64,000 bases of DNA from Pseudoroseicyclus_A sp041714655 (GCF_041714655.1 NZ_CP168219.1:2232001-2296000), one strand, 5' to 3'; counted from the first letter of the stretch, positions 51,320 through 59,753 are shown. Notes: a model not told the origin generated them from the sequence alone. A program made the numbers and translations.

Positions 51320-52963
51320 TCAGCTCCGGCGTTCGGCCATGAGGCCGCGCCAGATGGCGACGCACATCACCAGAAGCACGATGGTGAAGGGCAGGCCCGT
51401 CGAGATCACCATCGATTGCAGCGAGGCGAGCCCGCCGGCGGAGAGCAGCAGCACGATGGCCACCGCGCCCTCGAAGATGCACCAGAACACCCGCTGCGGC
51501 ACCGGCGCGTCGACCTTGCCGCCCGCCGTGATCGTGTCGATGACCAGCGAGCCGGAATCCGACGAGGTCACGAAGAACACGATGACGAGCACGATGCCGA
51601 TGATCGAGGTGATCCCGGCCAGCGGCAGCTCCGCCAGCATCTTGAAGAGCTTCAGCTCCAGGGGCGCGTCCTGCGCGGCCGTGTAGCCGTCCGAGACCAC
51701 CTGATCGACGGCGACGCCGCCGAAGACGCTCATCCACAGGATGCAGACGAGCGAGGGGATCAGCAGCACGCAGACGATGAACTCGCGCACCGTCCGGCCG
51801 CGGGAGACGCGGGCGATGAACATGCCGACGAACGGTGACCAGGAGATCCACCAGGCCCAGTAGAAGCTCGTCCAGCCCTGCTCGAAGTTCAAGTCTTCCC
51901 GGCCGACCGGGTTCGACAGCGCCGGCAGGTGCTGCAGATAGGCGCCGAGATAATCGACGAAGCCGGTCAGCGTCGCCAGCGTCGGCCCGACGAGGAGCAC
52001 GAAGAGGAGCAGCAGGAACGCCAGCCCCATGTTGATCTCGGAGAGCACCTTCACCCCGCCGTCCAGCCCGCGCAGGACCGAGACGAGCGCGATGGCGGTG
52101 ATGCCCGAGATCAGCAGCACCTGCGTCGTCGAGCCGATCGGCACGCCGAAGAGCTCGTTGAGCCCGGCATTCGCCTGGGTGGCGCCGAAGCCCAGCGAGG
52201 TGGCGAGACCGAAGAGCGTCGCGAAGACCGCGAGCACGTCGATCACATGGCCCCACCAGCCCCAGACCCGTTCCCCGAGGATCGGGTAGAAGGCCGAGCG
52301 GATCGTCAGCGGCAGGCCCTTGTTGTAGGAAAAGAGCGCGAGCGCGAGCGCCACGACGGCATAGATCGCCCAGGGGTGCAGGCCCCAGTGGAAGATCGTC
52401 GCCGCGAATCCGAGCCGTTCGGCGGCGATGACATCGCCCTCGGCCCCGCCGAGCGGCGCCCAGTCGGTGCGCACCCCGTTCTCGCCGACGGTGACGCCGC
52501 CGAGCGACGTACCGAAATGCGTGAGCGGCTCAGAGACGCCGTAGAACATGAGGCCGATGCCCATGCCGGCGGCGAAGAGCATCGCGAACCAGCCGATGTA
52601 GCCGTAATCGGGCCGCGCCTCCGCCCCGCCGAGCCGGACGGAGCCGACCGGGGTGACGATGAGCAGCAGGCAGAAGAGCACGAAGATGTTCGCGGCCGAC
52701 AGGAAGAACCAGTCGAAGCTCTTCGTCACCGTGTCGAAGAGCCAGGAGAAGACGGACCCCGCCTGCTCCGGCAGCGCCAGCGTGTAGAAGACGAAGACCA
52801 CGATGGCGAGGCCCGAGATCATGAAGACCGGGTTATGGATATCGAGGCCGAAGGGGCCGATCTGTGTCTCGATATTGTCCTGACCGACGGAATATTCCGT
52901 CTCGATGACATCCGAGGCGCCCTCCGGCGCCGGGATGCCATGGTTTTCTGTGTCATCTGACAT
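51320..52963 (-). CDS. BCCT-family betaine/choline/carnitine-type transporter
   Basis: 547 residues with 12 membrane helices. BCCT hallmarks: 'AAGMGIGLMFYGVSEPLTHF', 'AIFHWGLHPWAIYA'-type 'ATIFHWGLHPWAIYAVVALA', and 'FYWAWWISWSPFVGMFIARV', with the Trp-rich box that holds trimethylammonium or dimethylsulfonium groups; a polar 'SRGRTVREFIVCVLL' follows. The carried solute could be glycine betaine, choline, carnitine or DMSP. Expressed with a universal stress protein and close to acuI, which makes DMSP uptake possible. Confidence 0.93.
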   Translation of the reverse strand: MSDDTENHGIPAPEGASDVIETEYSVGQDNIETQIGPFGLDIHNPVFMISGLAIVVFVFYTLALPEQAGSVFSWLFDTVTKSFDWFFLSAANIFVLFCLLLIVTPVGSVRLGGAEARPDYGYIGWFAMLFAAGMGIGLMFYGVSEPLTHFGTSLGGVTVGENGVRTDWAPLGGAEGDVIAAERLGFAATIFHWGLHPWAIYAVVALALALFSYNKGLPLTIRSAFYPILGERVWGWWGHVIDVLAVFATLFGLATSLGFGATQANAGLNELFGVPIGSTTQVLLISGITAIALVSVLRGLDGGVKVLSEINMGLAFLLLLFVLLVGPTLATLTGFVDYLGAYLQHLPALSNPVGREDLNFEQGWTSFYWAWWISWSPFVGMFIARVSRGRTVREFIVCVLLIPSLVCILWMSVFGGVAVDQVVSDGYTAAQDAPLELKLFKMLAELPLAGITSIIGIVLVIVFFVTSSDSGSLVIDTITAGGKVDAPVPQRVFWCIFEGAVAIVLLLSAGGLASLQSMVISTGLPFTIVLLVMCVAIWRGLMAERRS

Positions 52964-53020
52964 ACTGTCCTTCCCTTTGGTCAGGCCGTTAGCCGGCCTT
53001 GTGGTGTGGGTGCCGGGCCG

Positions 53021-53440
53021 TCAGAGGCCGCGGATGATGAAGGTCGAGACCTTCGCGTGGCGCGCGATCTTGCCGCCGTTCGACGGCCAGAGGTGGTCGG
53101 CAAGGCCGGGCACATGGCTGGCCATGGCGATGAGATCGGCGCCGATCTCGTCCGCCGCGGCCAGGAGCTTGTCGTCGAGATCGACGGCGGGGTCGTGGCT
53201 GACGACGTCGTGCGCGGCGGTCTCGATGCCGTGGCGCTCAGCCTCAGCGGCCGCGAAAGCCCCGAGCTTGCTGGCAAATTCTTCGGGCGTATGCGCCACG
53301 CTGCCGGGCTCGCTGCCGTGGACGGCGACATAGGTGACGCGCGCGCCGTAGTGCCGGGCGAGCTCGCCGGTGGTTTTCAGCGCCGCCTCGATCCGACCCG
53401 CATGGGCAAGATCGACCGGCGCCATGATATGACGGAACAT
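53021..53440 (-). CDS. universal stress protein (UspA family)
   Basis: 139 residues of the UspA Rossmann-like fold: 'HIMAPVDLAHAGRIEAALKT', 'DKLLAAADEIGADLIAMASH' and 'GGKIARHAKVSTFIIRGL'. The nucleotide motif G-2X-G-9X-GS/T is only partly conserved, so ATP binding is uncertain. UspA proteins are known to sit with osmolyte transporters (as TeaD with TeaABC), and here the gene is 57 bases upstream of the BCCT gene on the same strand. Two palindromes lie upstream. Confidence 0.9.
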   Translation of the reverse strand: MFRHIMAPVDLAHAGRIEAALKTTGELARHYGARVTYVAVHGSEPGSVAHTPEEFASKLGAFAAAEAERHGIETAAHDVVSHDPAVDLDDKLLAAADEIGADLIAMASHVPGLADHLWPSNGGKIARHAKVSTFIIRGL

Positions 53441-53493
53441 GTCCCCTCCTCATGGTTCTGGCCGCCGGAGGCGCCGGCGACCTCTCGGTCTCG

Positions 53494-53548
53494 TGACACT
53501 GTGTCATAGGATGGCGCTGCAGGAAACGGCAGCGACACGAAGTGTCGC
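53494..53548. promoter_or_regulatory. two GACAC/GTGTC palindromes upstream of the usp-BCCT genes
   Basis: TGACAC-T-GTGTCA (53494-53506) and GCGACAC-GAA-GTGTCGC (53532-53548) are perfect inverted repeats with the same GACAC/GTGTC half-sites and different spacers. They lie 54-108 bases before the usp start, where an operator pair is expected. The binding factor is unknown. Confidence 0.6.
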
Positions 53549-53561
53549 ATTTTGGCATCAA

Positions 53562-53581
53562 GGGCGGGAGGGGACCCGCCC
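53562..53581 (-). terminator. terminator-like hairpin after acuI
   Basis: GGGCGGG / CCCGCCC, seven pairs with a six-base loop, just past the acuI stop on the minus strand and before the usp promoter region. T-run weak (TTGAT). Confidence 0.5.
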
Positions 53582-53587
53582 CCGTGA

Positions 53588-54574
53588 TCAGCCGTTCACA
53601 TCGACGACGACGCGGCCGCGCACCTGGCCCTTGAGGATTTCCGCGCCCAGCCGCGGCAGATCGGCGAGGGTGGCGGAGACGCTGATCTCTTCGAGGAGCG
53701 CCATGTCCATGTCCGCCGCGAGGCGCGCCCAGATGGCGCGGCGCTCGTCCACCGGGACGTAGACGGAGTTGATGCCGAGGAGGTTGATCCCCCGCAGGAG
53801 GAACGGCGTCACCTTCATCGGCACCTCCGCCCCGCCGGCGAGGCCGATGGCGGCGACGGAGCCGCCCGCCACGACCTGCCCGAGCAGCCTCGCCAGCATG
53901 GCGCCGCCGACATTGTCGACCGCCGCCGCCCAGCGCTCGTGCTCGAGCGGTTTGCGCGTGACCTCGGCGAGCTCCTCCCGCGCGACGATCTCGGTCGCGC
54001 CGAGTGAGCGCAGATAGCCCTCCTGCTCCGGCCGGCCGGTGACGGCGGCGACCTTGTGCCCGGCCCGCGACAGGAGCGCCACCGCGACGGAGCCGACGCC
54101 GCCCGAGGCGCCGGTGACGAGGACGGGGAGCTCCCCCTGGGTGAGCCCCTGCGCCTCCAGCGCGCGAATGGCCATCATGGCGGTGAAGCCGGCGGTTCCG
54201 AGCGCCATGGCCTGGCGCGTCGTCATGCCCTCCGGCAGCGGCACCAGCCAGTCGGCGCTGACCCGCGCCTTCTGCGCATAGCCGCCCCAATGCCGCTCGC
54301 CGACACCCCAGCCGGTGAGGATCACCTTGTCGCCGGGGGCGAAGCGCGCGTCGTCCGAAGCCTCGACCGTGCCGGCGAAGTCGATGCCGGGCACATGCGG
54401 ATAGGTCCGCACGAGGCCGCCGCCGGGCCCGATGCAGAGCCCGTCCTTGTAGTTGAGCGTCGAATGCTCGACCGCGACGGTGACATCACCTTCCGGCAGG
54501 CGCGACTCGTCCAGCTCCTGCACGCTGGCGCTGGTGCCGCTGTCCGTTTTCTCGACGAGGAGTGCTTTGAACAT
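53588..54574 (-). CDS. acuI: acryloyl-CoA reductase (NADPH), AcuI
   Basis: 328 residues of the YhdH/AcuI branch of medium-chain reductases. It reduces acryloyl-CoA, a toxic intermediate of DMSP and 3-hydroxypropionate breakdown, to propionyl-CoA. Visible features are 'VAVEHSTLNYKDGLCIGPGG', 'GLVRTYPHVPGIDFAGTVEA', 'KVILTGWGVGERHWGGYAQK', NADPH loop 'VLVTGASGGVGSVAVALLSR' and the C-terminal 'GAEILKGQVRGRVVVDVNG', typical of Rhodobacterales AcuI. ATG at 54574 chosen; the upstream frame is intergenic. No dmdA or ddd gene is in the window. Confidence 0.9.
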   Translation of the reverse strand: MFKALLVEKTDSGTSASVQELDESRLPEGDVTVAVEHSTLNYKDGLCIGPGGGLVRTYPHVPGIDFAGTVEASDDARFAPGDKVILTGWGVGERHWGGYAQKARVSADWLVPLPEGMTTRQAMALGTAGFTAMMAIRALEAQGLTQGELPVLVTGASGGVGSVAVALLSRAGHKVAAVTGRPEQEGYLRSLGATEIVAREELAEVTRKPLEHERWAAAVDNVGGAMLARLLGQVVAGGSVAAIGLAGGAEVPMKVTPFLLRGINLLGINSVYVPVDERRAIWARLAADMDMALLEEISVSATLADLPRLGAEILKGQVRGRVVVDVNG

Positions 54575-54675
54575 GGGGGCCTCCGGTGGGGCTGCTGCTC
54601 GCGCGAGCTTGGGCGGGCGGAGGCACTGGGTCAAGCGACGGCGCCTGGGGGCCCTGCCCTCCGTGGGCCTCTGCT

Positions 54676-54712
54676 GGCCGACTCCCCCCGCTTGTATCTG
54701 GAGAAATACGAG
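54676..54712. repeat. intergenic GTATTT/GACTCCCC family repeat (copy 4)
   Basis: TGGCCGACTCCCCCCGCTTG, TATCTGGAGAAATACGAGG. Shares the core 'GACTCCCCCCG..GTAT.TGGAGAAA' with the copy at 39.9 kb; the hairpins are degraded. It lies between acuI and xdhC; nothing else is seen in 54575-54754. Confidence 0.6.
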
Positions 54713-54754
54713 GGGGAGCGGCGGCGGCGGCTCGAGCCCCTTGCCGATGGCGGG

Positions 54755-55711
54755 TCAGCGGCGGCGGAGCGTGGCGATGATCTCTGCGAGGATCGAGACG
54801 GCGATCTCCGCCGGGGTGACGGCCTCGATGTTCAGCCCGATGGGGGCATGGATGCGCTCGAGCGCCTCTGCAGGCTGGCCGGCCGCGGCCAGACGCTCCA
54901 GCCGCGCCGCATGGGTGCGGCGGGAGCCCAGGCTGCCGATGTAGAAGGCGGGCGTGGCGAGCCCGGCAAGGAGCGCGGCATCGTCGACCGGGTGGTCATG
55001 GGTGAGCGTGACGAGCGCCGTCCGGGGGTCGGGCCGGGCGGCGGCGATGGCCTCCGCCGGCGGCGCCGTGATGACCGGCGCGGCGGAGAAGCTCGCGGCG
55101 ATATCGGGGCGCGGGTCGATGACCTCCACCGTGAAGCCGGCGAGGCGCGCCATCGGCACGAGCGCCTCGGCGATCTGGCCGGCGCCGGTGACGAGGAGCC
55201 GGAGCGGCGGCGTGTAGAGGGCGACGAAGACCCCCTCCTCCTCCCCAGAGCGCCCGGTGCGGAAGCGCTCGGGCCAGGCGGCGGGGCCGTCGAGGCGGGG
55301 CGGTGGCCCGGGCGGCAGCGGGGTGACGAGGGCGAGCGAGCGGCCCTCTGCCTCCGCCTCCGCCAGTTCGGCGAGGAGCGGCTCGGGCAGCGCCGGGCCG
55401 ACGGGTTGCAAGAGCACGCGGATCGCGCCGCCGCAGGCGAGCCGGGCGGCGCGGGCGGTCTCGTCGGTGACGATGAGGCTCAGCTCGCGGGCAGCGCCCT
55501 CGGCGAGCGCCGCGAGGGCCTCGGGGATGACCCGGGCCTCGACGGCGCCGCCGGCGAGCGTGCCCCGGCTCTCGCCGCTGCCGCAGATCGCCAGCATGGC
55601 GCCGGGCCGCGTGGGCGCGGAGCTCCAGGCCTCCGTCACCGTGGCGAGCACGGCGCCCTCGCCGGCGCGGTGCCAGGCGAGAAGGGCTTGCAGGATCGTC
55701 GGCTCGGCCAT
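54755..55711 (-). CDS. XdhC-family molybdenum-cofactor insertion protein
   Basis: 318 residues with an XdhC/CoxI N-terminal part ('VLATVTEAWSSAPTRPGAML', 'SGESRGTLAGGAVEARVIPE') and a C-terminal Rossmann-like domain ('LLVTGAGQIAEALVPMARLA', 'DPRTALVTLTHDHPVDDAAL'). XdhC proteins bind and sulfurate molybdenum cofactor for xanthine dehydrogenase-type enzymes. No molybdoenzyme gene is nearby. A single-gene unit on the minus strand. Confidence 0.88.
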   Translation of the reverse strand: MAEPTILQALLAWHRAGEGAVLATVTEAWSSAPTRPGAMLAICGSGESRGTLAGGAVEARVIPEALAALAEGAARELSLIVTDETARAARLACGGAIRVLLQPVGPALPEPLLAELAEAEAEGRSLALVTPLPPGPPPRLDGPAAWPERFRTGRSGEEEGVFVALYTPPLRLLVTGAGQIAEALVPMARLAGFTVEVIDPRPDIAASFSAAPVITAPPAEAIAAARPDPRTALVTLTHDHPVDDAALLAGLATPAFYIGSLGSRRTHAARLERLAAAGQPAEALERIHAPIGLNIEAVTPAEIAVSILAEIIATLRRR

Positions 55712-55765
55712 GGCGGGCTCCTTTGCCGGGAGCCTAGCGCCGACCTTTGCCCCCGAAAAGCGGAA

Positions 55766-55791
55766 CGGCCGCGGAGGTGCCCCCGCGGCCG
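55766..55791 (-). terminator. terminator-like hairpin after the secreted-protein gene
   Basis: CGGCCGCGG / CCGCGGCCG, nine perfect pairs with an eight-base loop, followed on the minus strand by TTCCGCTTTT. It ends the transcript of the gene at 55815-56285 before xdhC. Confidence 0.6.
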
Positions 55792-55814
55792 CTCGTCAGG
55801 ATGCTGGGACCGCC

Positions 55815-56285
55815 TTACCAGCTGTTGAGCTCGGTGATGACGAGCTGGCCGGGGTTGCGGCGCGAGCCGTCATAGGTGCCGATCCAGATGTCATAGAGCC
55901 CCTGCTGGGGGTTCGAGAAGGTGATGGCCGGATTGAAGCCATTGGCATCGTCATTGTACCAGAACGTCCCGTCCGGGGCGCTGACGAGCAGGATGGAATC
56001 GACGTTGGCCTGAACGGCGATCGTCAGCTGGCTGGAGCTGCCCGTCCAGTAGAGGTCGAAATCGGGGCGCGAAGTCGTGTAGCCGGCCCAGTTCTGGCCG
56101 AGGCAGCCCGCGAGGCTCTGCGTGCCGCCGGCGGTGATGTTGCGCCGGTAGGGATCGGGCACGAAGCCGGCGTTGAGCCGGATCTCGCCGAAATAGGGCG
56201 CGCCGCGCCAATCGGGGCAGGCTTGCGCGGCGCTGGCGCCGAGGCCGAGAGCAAGCACCAGACCCACGATAAATTTCTTCAACAT
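55815..56285 (-). CDS. small secreted protein, beta-sandwich-like, unknown function
   Basis: 156 residues with a signal peptide (MLKKFIVGLVLALGLGASAA, cleavage before 'QACPDW'). The mature part has 'FGEIRLNAGFVPDPYRRNIT', 'DFDLYWTGSSSQLTIAVQAN', 'VDSILLVSAPDGTFWYNDDA' and 'NPGLYDIWIGTYDG'-like 'PQQGLYDIWIGTYDGSRRNP', similar to the beta-sandwich domains at the C-terminus of secreted peptidases (PPC-like). Two cysteines may form a disulfide. GGAGGAAG precedes the ATG. Role unknown; probably periplasmic or extracellular. Confidence 0.75.
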   Translation of the reverse strand: MLKKFIVGLVLALGLGASAAQACPDWRGAPYFGEIRLNAGFVPDPYRRNITAGGTQSLAGCLGQNWAGYTTSRPDFDLYWTGSSSQLTIAVQANVDSILLVSAPDGTFWYNDDANGFNPAITFSNPQQGLYDIWIGTYDGSRRNPGQLVITELNSW

Positions 56286-56492
56286 GTTCTTCCTCCTTGG
56301 CGCCGGAAATGGGCGGCGCTCCCTATGATGCGATGTAAATTCCCTCTTCACGATCGATTGAGTCAACGGGGAACCGGCCCCCGTCGCTCCCCGGTGGGGA
56401 AATCCTGACCCCGGCCCCACGCACCGACCGGCGAGCTGACCTGCGTGCCGCAATTCACCGGGGCGTGAACGCCGTGTTTCCATTCCTAAGAC

Positions 56493-56512
56493 TTTGCTAA
56501 AATGCAAGCAAA
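56493..56512. promoter_or_regulatory. TTTGCT-N8-AGCAAA inverted repeat upstream of the hydrolase-like gene
   Basis: A perfect 6-8-6 inverted repeat (with an inner TTGC-N6-GCAA) in an A+T-rich stretch 43 bases before the ATG at 56555. It has the look of an operator, but its protein is unknown. The region 56286-56492 otherwise holds the upstream signals of the divergent secreted-protein gene. Confidence 0.45.
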
Positions 56513-56554
56513 TGTCACAATGGGGGCCAGAGCAGCCGCCACTCAAGAGCCCCG

Positions 56555-57487
56555 ATGCCGGATTACGACGAGATCCCGAGCCCCGATCTGTCGCTCAGCG
56601 ACCTGCCGGCCGAGGCCTGGTCGGCCGAGCTGGCGCGCCTCGGCGAGGCGCAGGGGCATTACGAGCAGGTGGGCCCCGATCACGCCGCGCTGTTCTGCGA
56701 GGCGGGGCGCAACCTCCTCGTCACCTTCACGAGCTTCGAGGAGGCGCGGCGGGCGCCCGGCGCCCTGCCCTTCGGCTACCGGCTCGCCGCGCGGCTCGGC
56801 TGGTCGCATCTGGCGGTGCTGTCCCGCGGCGAGACCTGGTTCCGCGACAGCAGGCTCTGGGGCTATTTCGACAGGATCTGCGACGACGGCTTCCTGGAGG
56901 ATTTCGACCGCGTCCTCTTCTACGGCGCCCATGCGGGCGGCCATGCGGCGGCTGCCTATTCGCTGGCCGCGCCCGGCGCGCGGGTGCTGGCGCTGCGCCC
57001 CGTCGCCACGCTGGAGCCGTCGCTGGCCGGCTGGGACAGGCGGCATATGGAGGCGCGGCGGCTCGACTTCACCAGCCGCTACGGCTTCGCCCCCGACATG
57101 ATCGAGGCGGCCCGCGCGGCCTATGTCGTCTATGACCCACATCTCGGCGCCGACGCCGCCCATGCGGCGCTCTTCCGCTCCGAGCCCTGCCTCGCCCTGC
57201 CCGCCCGCTTCGCCGGCGCCGGGCTCGAGCCGATGCTGAAGCGGCTGGGGCTCCTCGAGCCGATGCTGGAAGCGGCGATGGAGGGGAGCCTTGAGCCGGA
57301 GGGCTTCGCCCAGCTCTGGCGGCACCGGCGAGAGGATCCCTCGTGGCTGCGCGCCCTTGCCCGCCGGCTGGAGGGGCCGGCGCATCGTCGGCGGCTGAAG
57401 GCGGTCGCGACCTATGGGGCGACGACGAAGGACGCCGGCTATTACCGCCGGGTGCTCGAGACGCTGGAGGCGGTAGAGGCGGCCTGA
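56555..57487 (+). CDS. alpha/beta-hydrolase-like protein of unknown function
   Basis: 310 residues. 'FDRVLFYGAHAGGHAAAAYS' resembles a nucleophile elbow, but the Ser/Cys is missing (GAHAGG), so it may be inactive. 'TSRYGFAPDMIEAARAAYVV' and 'YDPHLGADAAHAALFRSEPC' are family-typical. In Rhodobacterales such proteins are often labelled phosphoadenosine phosphosulfate reductase, which the sequence does not support. It precedes radA by 126 bases with a repeat between. Confidence 0.7.
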   Translation: MPDYDEIPSPDLSLSDLPAEAWSAELARLGEAQGHYEQVGPDHAALFCEAGRNLLVTFTSFEEARRAPGALPFGYRLAARLGWSHLAVLSRGETWFRDSRLWGYFDRICDDGFLEDFDRVLFYGAHAGGHAAAAYSLAAPGARVLALRPVATLEPSLAGWDRRHMEARRLDFTSRYGFAPDMIEAARAAYVVYDPHLGADAAHAALFRSEPCLALPARFAGAGLEPMLKRLGLLEPMLEAAMEGSLEPEGFAQLWRHRREDPSWLRALARRLEGPAHRRRLKAVATYGATTKDAGYYRRVLETLEAVEAA

Positions 57488-57514
57488 GGGGTTGCGCGGG
57501 ATGAGGGGTGAAGA

Positions 57515-57573
57515 GTGGGGGCGCTGCCCCCACACCCCCGAGGTATTTCTGGCCAGATGAAAGGGGATCCGGG
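57515..57573. repeat. CCGAGGTATTT..GGCCAGATGAAAGG repeat (copy 2)
   Basis: GTGGGGGCGCTGCCCCCACA hairpin, then CCCCCGAGGTATTTCTGGCC and AGATGAAAGGGGATCCGGG. Matches the copy at 45521-45560 but keeps the leading hairpin. It lies between the hydrolase-like gene and radA. Confidence 0.8.
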
Positions 57574-57613
57574 ACCGGATGGACGGGGCGCGCGCGCCCT
57601 GCCAAAAGGGCGC

Positions 57614-59035
57614 ATGGCCAAGGATCTGCCCTATGTCTGCTCCGCCTGCGGCGCCGCCCATCCCAAATGGTCGGGCCAATGCGATGCCTGCGGGGCCTGG
57701 AACACCCTCGTGGAACAGACCGCCCTCAGCGCAGGGCCGGGCTCCAAGAAGCTCGTCGCCCGCGGCACCAAGCTGGCGCTGACCGACCTCTCCGCCCAGG
57801 CGGAGGAGGCGCCGCGCCGCCCGGCCGGCGTCGCGGAGCTCGACCGGGTGCTCGGCGGCGGGCTGGTGCCGGCCTCGGCGATCCTCCTCGGCGGCGATCC
57901 CGGCATCGGCAAGTCGACGCTCCTTCTGCAGGCTGCCGCCCGCTTCGCGCGGGGCGGGCTGCGCACCGTCTATGTCTCCGGCGAGGAATCCGCCGCGCAG
58001 ATCCAGCTCCGCGCCCGCCGGCTGGGGCTGGAGGAGAGCCCGGTGCAACTTGCCGCCGCGACCAGCCTCCGCGACATCCTGACGACGCTGGACGAGGACC
58101 CGCCCGGGCTCGTCATCATCGATTCGATCCAGACCATCTGGCACGACGGGCTCGAGGCGGCGCCCGGCTCCGTCAGCCAGCTCCGTGCCGTGGCGCAGGA
58201 GCTCGTGAGCTTCGCCAAGCGCCGGGGCTCTGCGCTGGTGCTCGTGGGGCACGTCACCAAGGAGGGCGCCCTCGCCGGGCCGCGTGTCATCGAGCATCTC
58301 GTTGATACGGTTCTTTATTTCGAGGGCGAGCGGGGCCACGCCTTCCGGCTGCTCCGCGCCGTCAAGAACCGCTTCGGGCCGGCCGACGAGATCGGCGTCT
58401 TCGAGATGACGGGCAAGGGGCTGGCGGAGGTGAAGAACCCCTCCGCCCTCTTCCTCTCCGAACGGGGGGCGGAGGTGCCGGGCTCGGCCGTCTTCGCCGG
58501 GATCGAGGGTACGCGGACGCTGCTCTGCGAGATCCAGGCCCTCGTCGCCCCCGCCCCGCCCGGCCAGTCGCGCCGTTCGGTGCTGGGCTGGGACGCGGGC
58601 CGCCTGTCGATGCTGCTCGCCGTCCTCGAGGCGCGGGCCGGCATCTCCTTCGCCGGGCATGACGTCTATCTCAACGTCGCGGGCGGGCTCAGGATCACCG
58701 AACCGGCCGCCGATCTGGCGGTGGCGGCGGCGCTCCTCTCCGCCCGCGAGGGCAAGGCGCTGCCCGGCAGATGTGTCTTTTTTGGCGAGATCAGCCTCTC
58801 GGGCGGGCTCCGCCCGGTGCCGCAAACCGAAAATCGGTTGAAAGAGGCCGAGAAACTTGGTTTCACCGCGGCGGCGCTGCCCCGGCTTCGGGGCCGCGGC
58901 GCCGGCAGCCGCAGCACCTTGCAGCTGACTGAACTGGACGAGATCGCCGGCTTCGTCGCGGAAACCTTCGGGGAGACCGCGGGAGACAGCCGAGACAGCA
59001 GCCCTCGCGAAGATGGGCGAAGGCAGGAGAGCTGA
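57614..59035 (+). CDS. radA: DNA repair protein RadA
   Basis: 473 residues. Four-cysteine zinc finger (C9, C12, C23, C26) at the N-terminus, RecA-like ATPase with Walker A 'LLGGDPGIGKSTLLLQAAAR' and the RadA-specific 'RAVKNRFGPADEIGVFEMTG' (KNRFG), then a Lon-like domain ('NVAGGLRITEPAADLAVAAA', 'FFGEISLSGGLRPVPQTENR'). It processes recombination intermediates by branch migration. ATG at 57614. The stop overlaps the cvpA start. Confidence 0.95.
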   Translation: MAKDLPYVCSACGAAHPKWSGQCDACGAWNTLVEQTALSAGPGSKKLVARGTKLALTDLSAQAEEAPRRPAGVAELDRVLGGGLVPASAILLGGDPGIGKSTLLLQAAARFARGGLRTVYVSGEESAAQIQLRARRLGLEESPVQLAAATSLRDILTTLDEDPPGLVIIDSIQTIWHDGLEAAPGSVSQLRAVAQELVSFAKRRGSALVLVGHVTKEGALAGPRVIEHLVDTVLYFEGERGHAFRLLRAVKNRFGPADEIGVFEMTGKGLAEVKNPSALFLSERGAEVPGSAVFAGIEGTRTLLCEIQALVAPAPPGQSRRSVLGWDAGRLSMLLAVLEARAGISFAGHDVYLNVAGGLRITEPAADLAVAAALLSAREGKALPGRCVFFGEISLSGGLRPVPQTENRLKEAEKLGFTAAALPRLRGRGAGSRSTLQLTELDEIAGFVAETFGETAGDSRDSSPREDGRRQES

Positions 59036-59598
59036 TGGACGGTTTCACCCTGATCGACGGCGTGGTCGCCATCGTCATCATCCTTTCCGCGCTTCTCGCC
59101 TATGCCCGCGGGCTCGTGCGCGAGGCGCTGGCCATCGCCGCCTGGGTCGGCGCGGCGATTCTCGCCTTTATCTTCGCCGACGAGGTCCGCCCGCTGGTCG
59201 AGCAGATCCCGGTCGTCGGCGATTTCATCGGCGATTCCTGCGAGCTTTCGGTCATCGCCGCCTTCTTCACGGTCTTCGCCGTGGCGCTCATCGTCTTCTC
59301 GCTCTTCACGCCGCTCTTCTCGAGCCTCGTGCAGCGCTCCGCCGTCGGCGGGATCGATCAGGGGCTCGGCTTCCTCTTCGGCGTGGCGCGCGGCATCCTG
59401 CTCGTCGCCGTGGCCTTCTTCGTCTACGAGACGGTGCTCTCCGCCCAGGCGATCCCGATGGTCGACAACAGCCGCGCCGCCGCCGTCTTCTCGCGGCTGA
59501 CCGGCTCCATCGCCGAGCAGAACCCCGAGGGCGCGCTCACCTGGTTCCAGACGCAGTATGCGTCGCTCGTGGCCGATTGCACCGGCGAGGCGATCTGA
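59035..59598 (+). CDS. cvpA: CvpA-family membrane protein
   Basis: 187 residues with four membrane segments; 'TLIDGVVAIVIILSALLAYA', 'RGLVREALAIAAWVGAAILA', 'ERSAVGGIDQGLGFLFGVAR'-like 'QRSAVGGIDQGLGFLFGVAR' and 'ILLVAVAFFVYETVL' are CvpA hallmarks. Named for colicin V production in E. coli, where it lies beside purF, as it does here. It probably supports envelope or purine-related functions. Coupled to radA (TGATG overlap). The 155-base gap to purF holds a GGGGCGC-TGTG-GCGCCCC stem-loop at 59630-59647. Confidence 0.93.
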   Translation: MDGFTLIDGVVAIVIILSALLAYARGLVREALAIAAWVGAAILAFIFADEVRPLVEQIPVVGDFIGDSCELSVIAAFFTVFAVALIVFSLFTPLFSSLVQRSAVGGIDQGLGFLFGVARGILLVAVAFFVYETVLSAQAIPMVDNSRAAAVFSRLTGSIAEQNPEGALTWFQTQYASLVADCTGEAI

Positions 59599-59753
59599 GG
59601 CGAGGCACCCGCCGAGGGTGAACACCGGCGGGGCGCTGTGGCGCCCCTGCCCGCCTGCCGCCGGGTCAGGCCCGGCTCATGTGATCGTTCCGTGACAGCG
59701 GCGCCGCGAGCGTCTATGCAGCGGCCAGCTGCCCCAGACAGACGGAGCATGAC

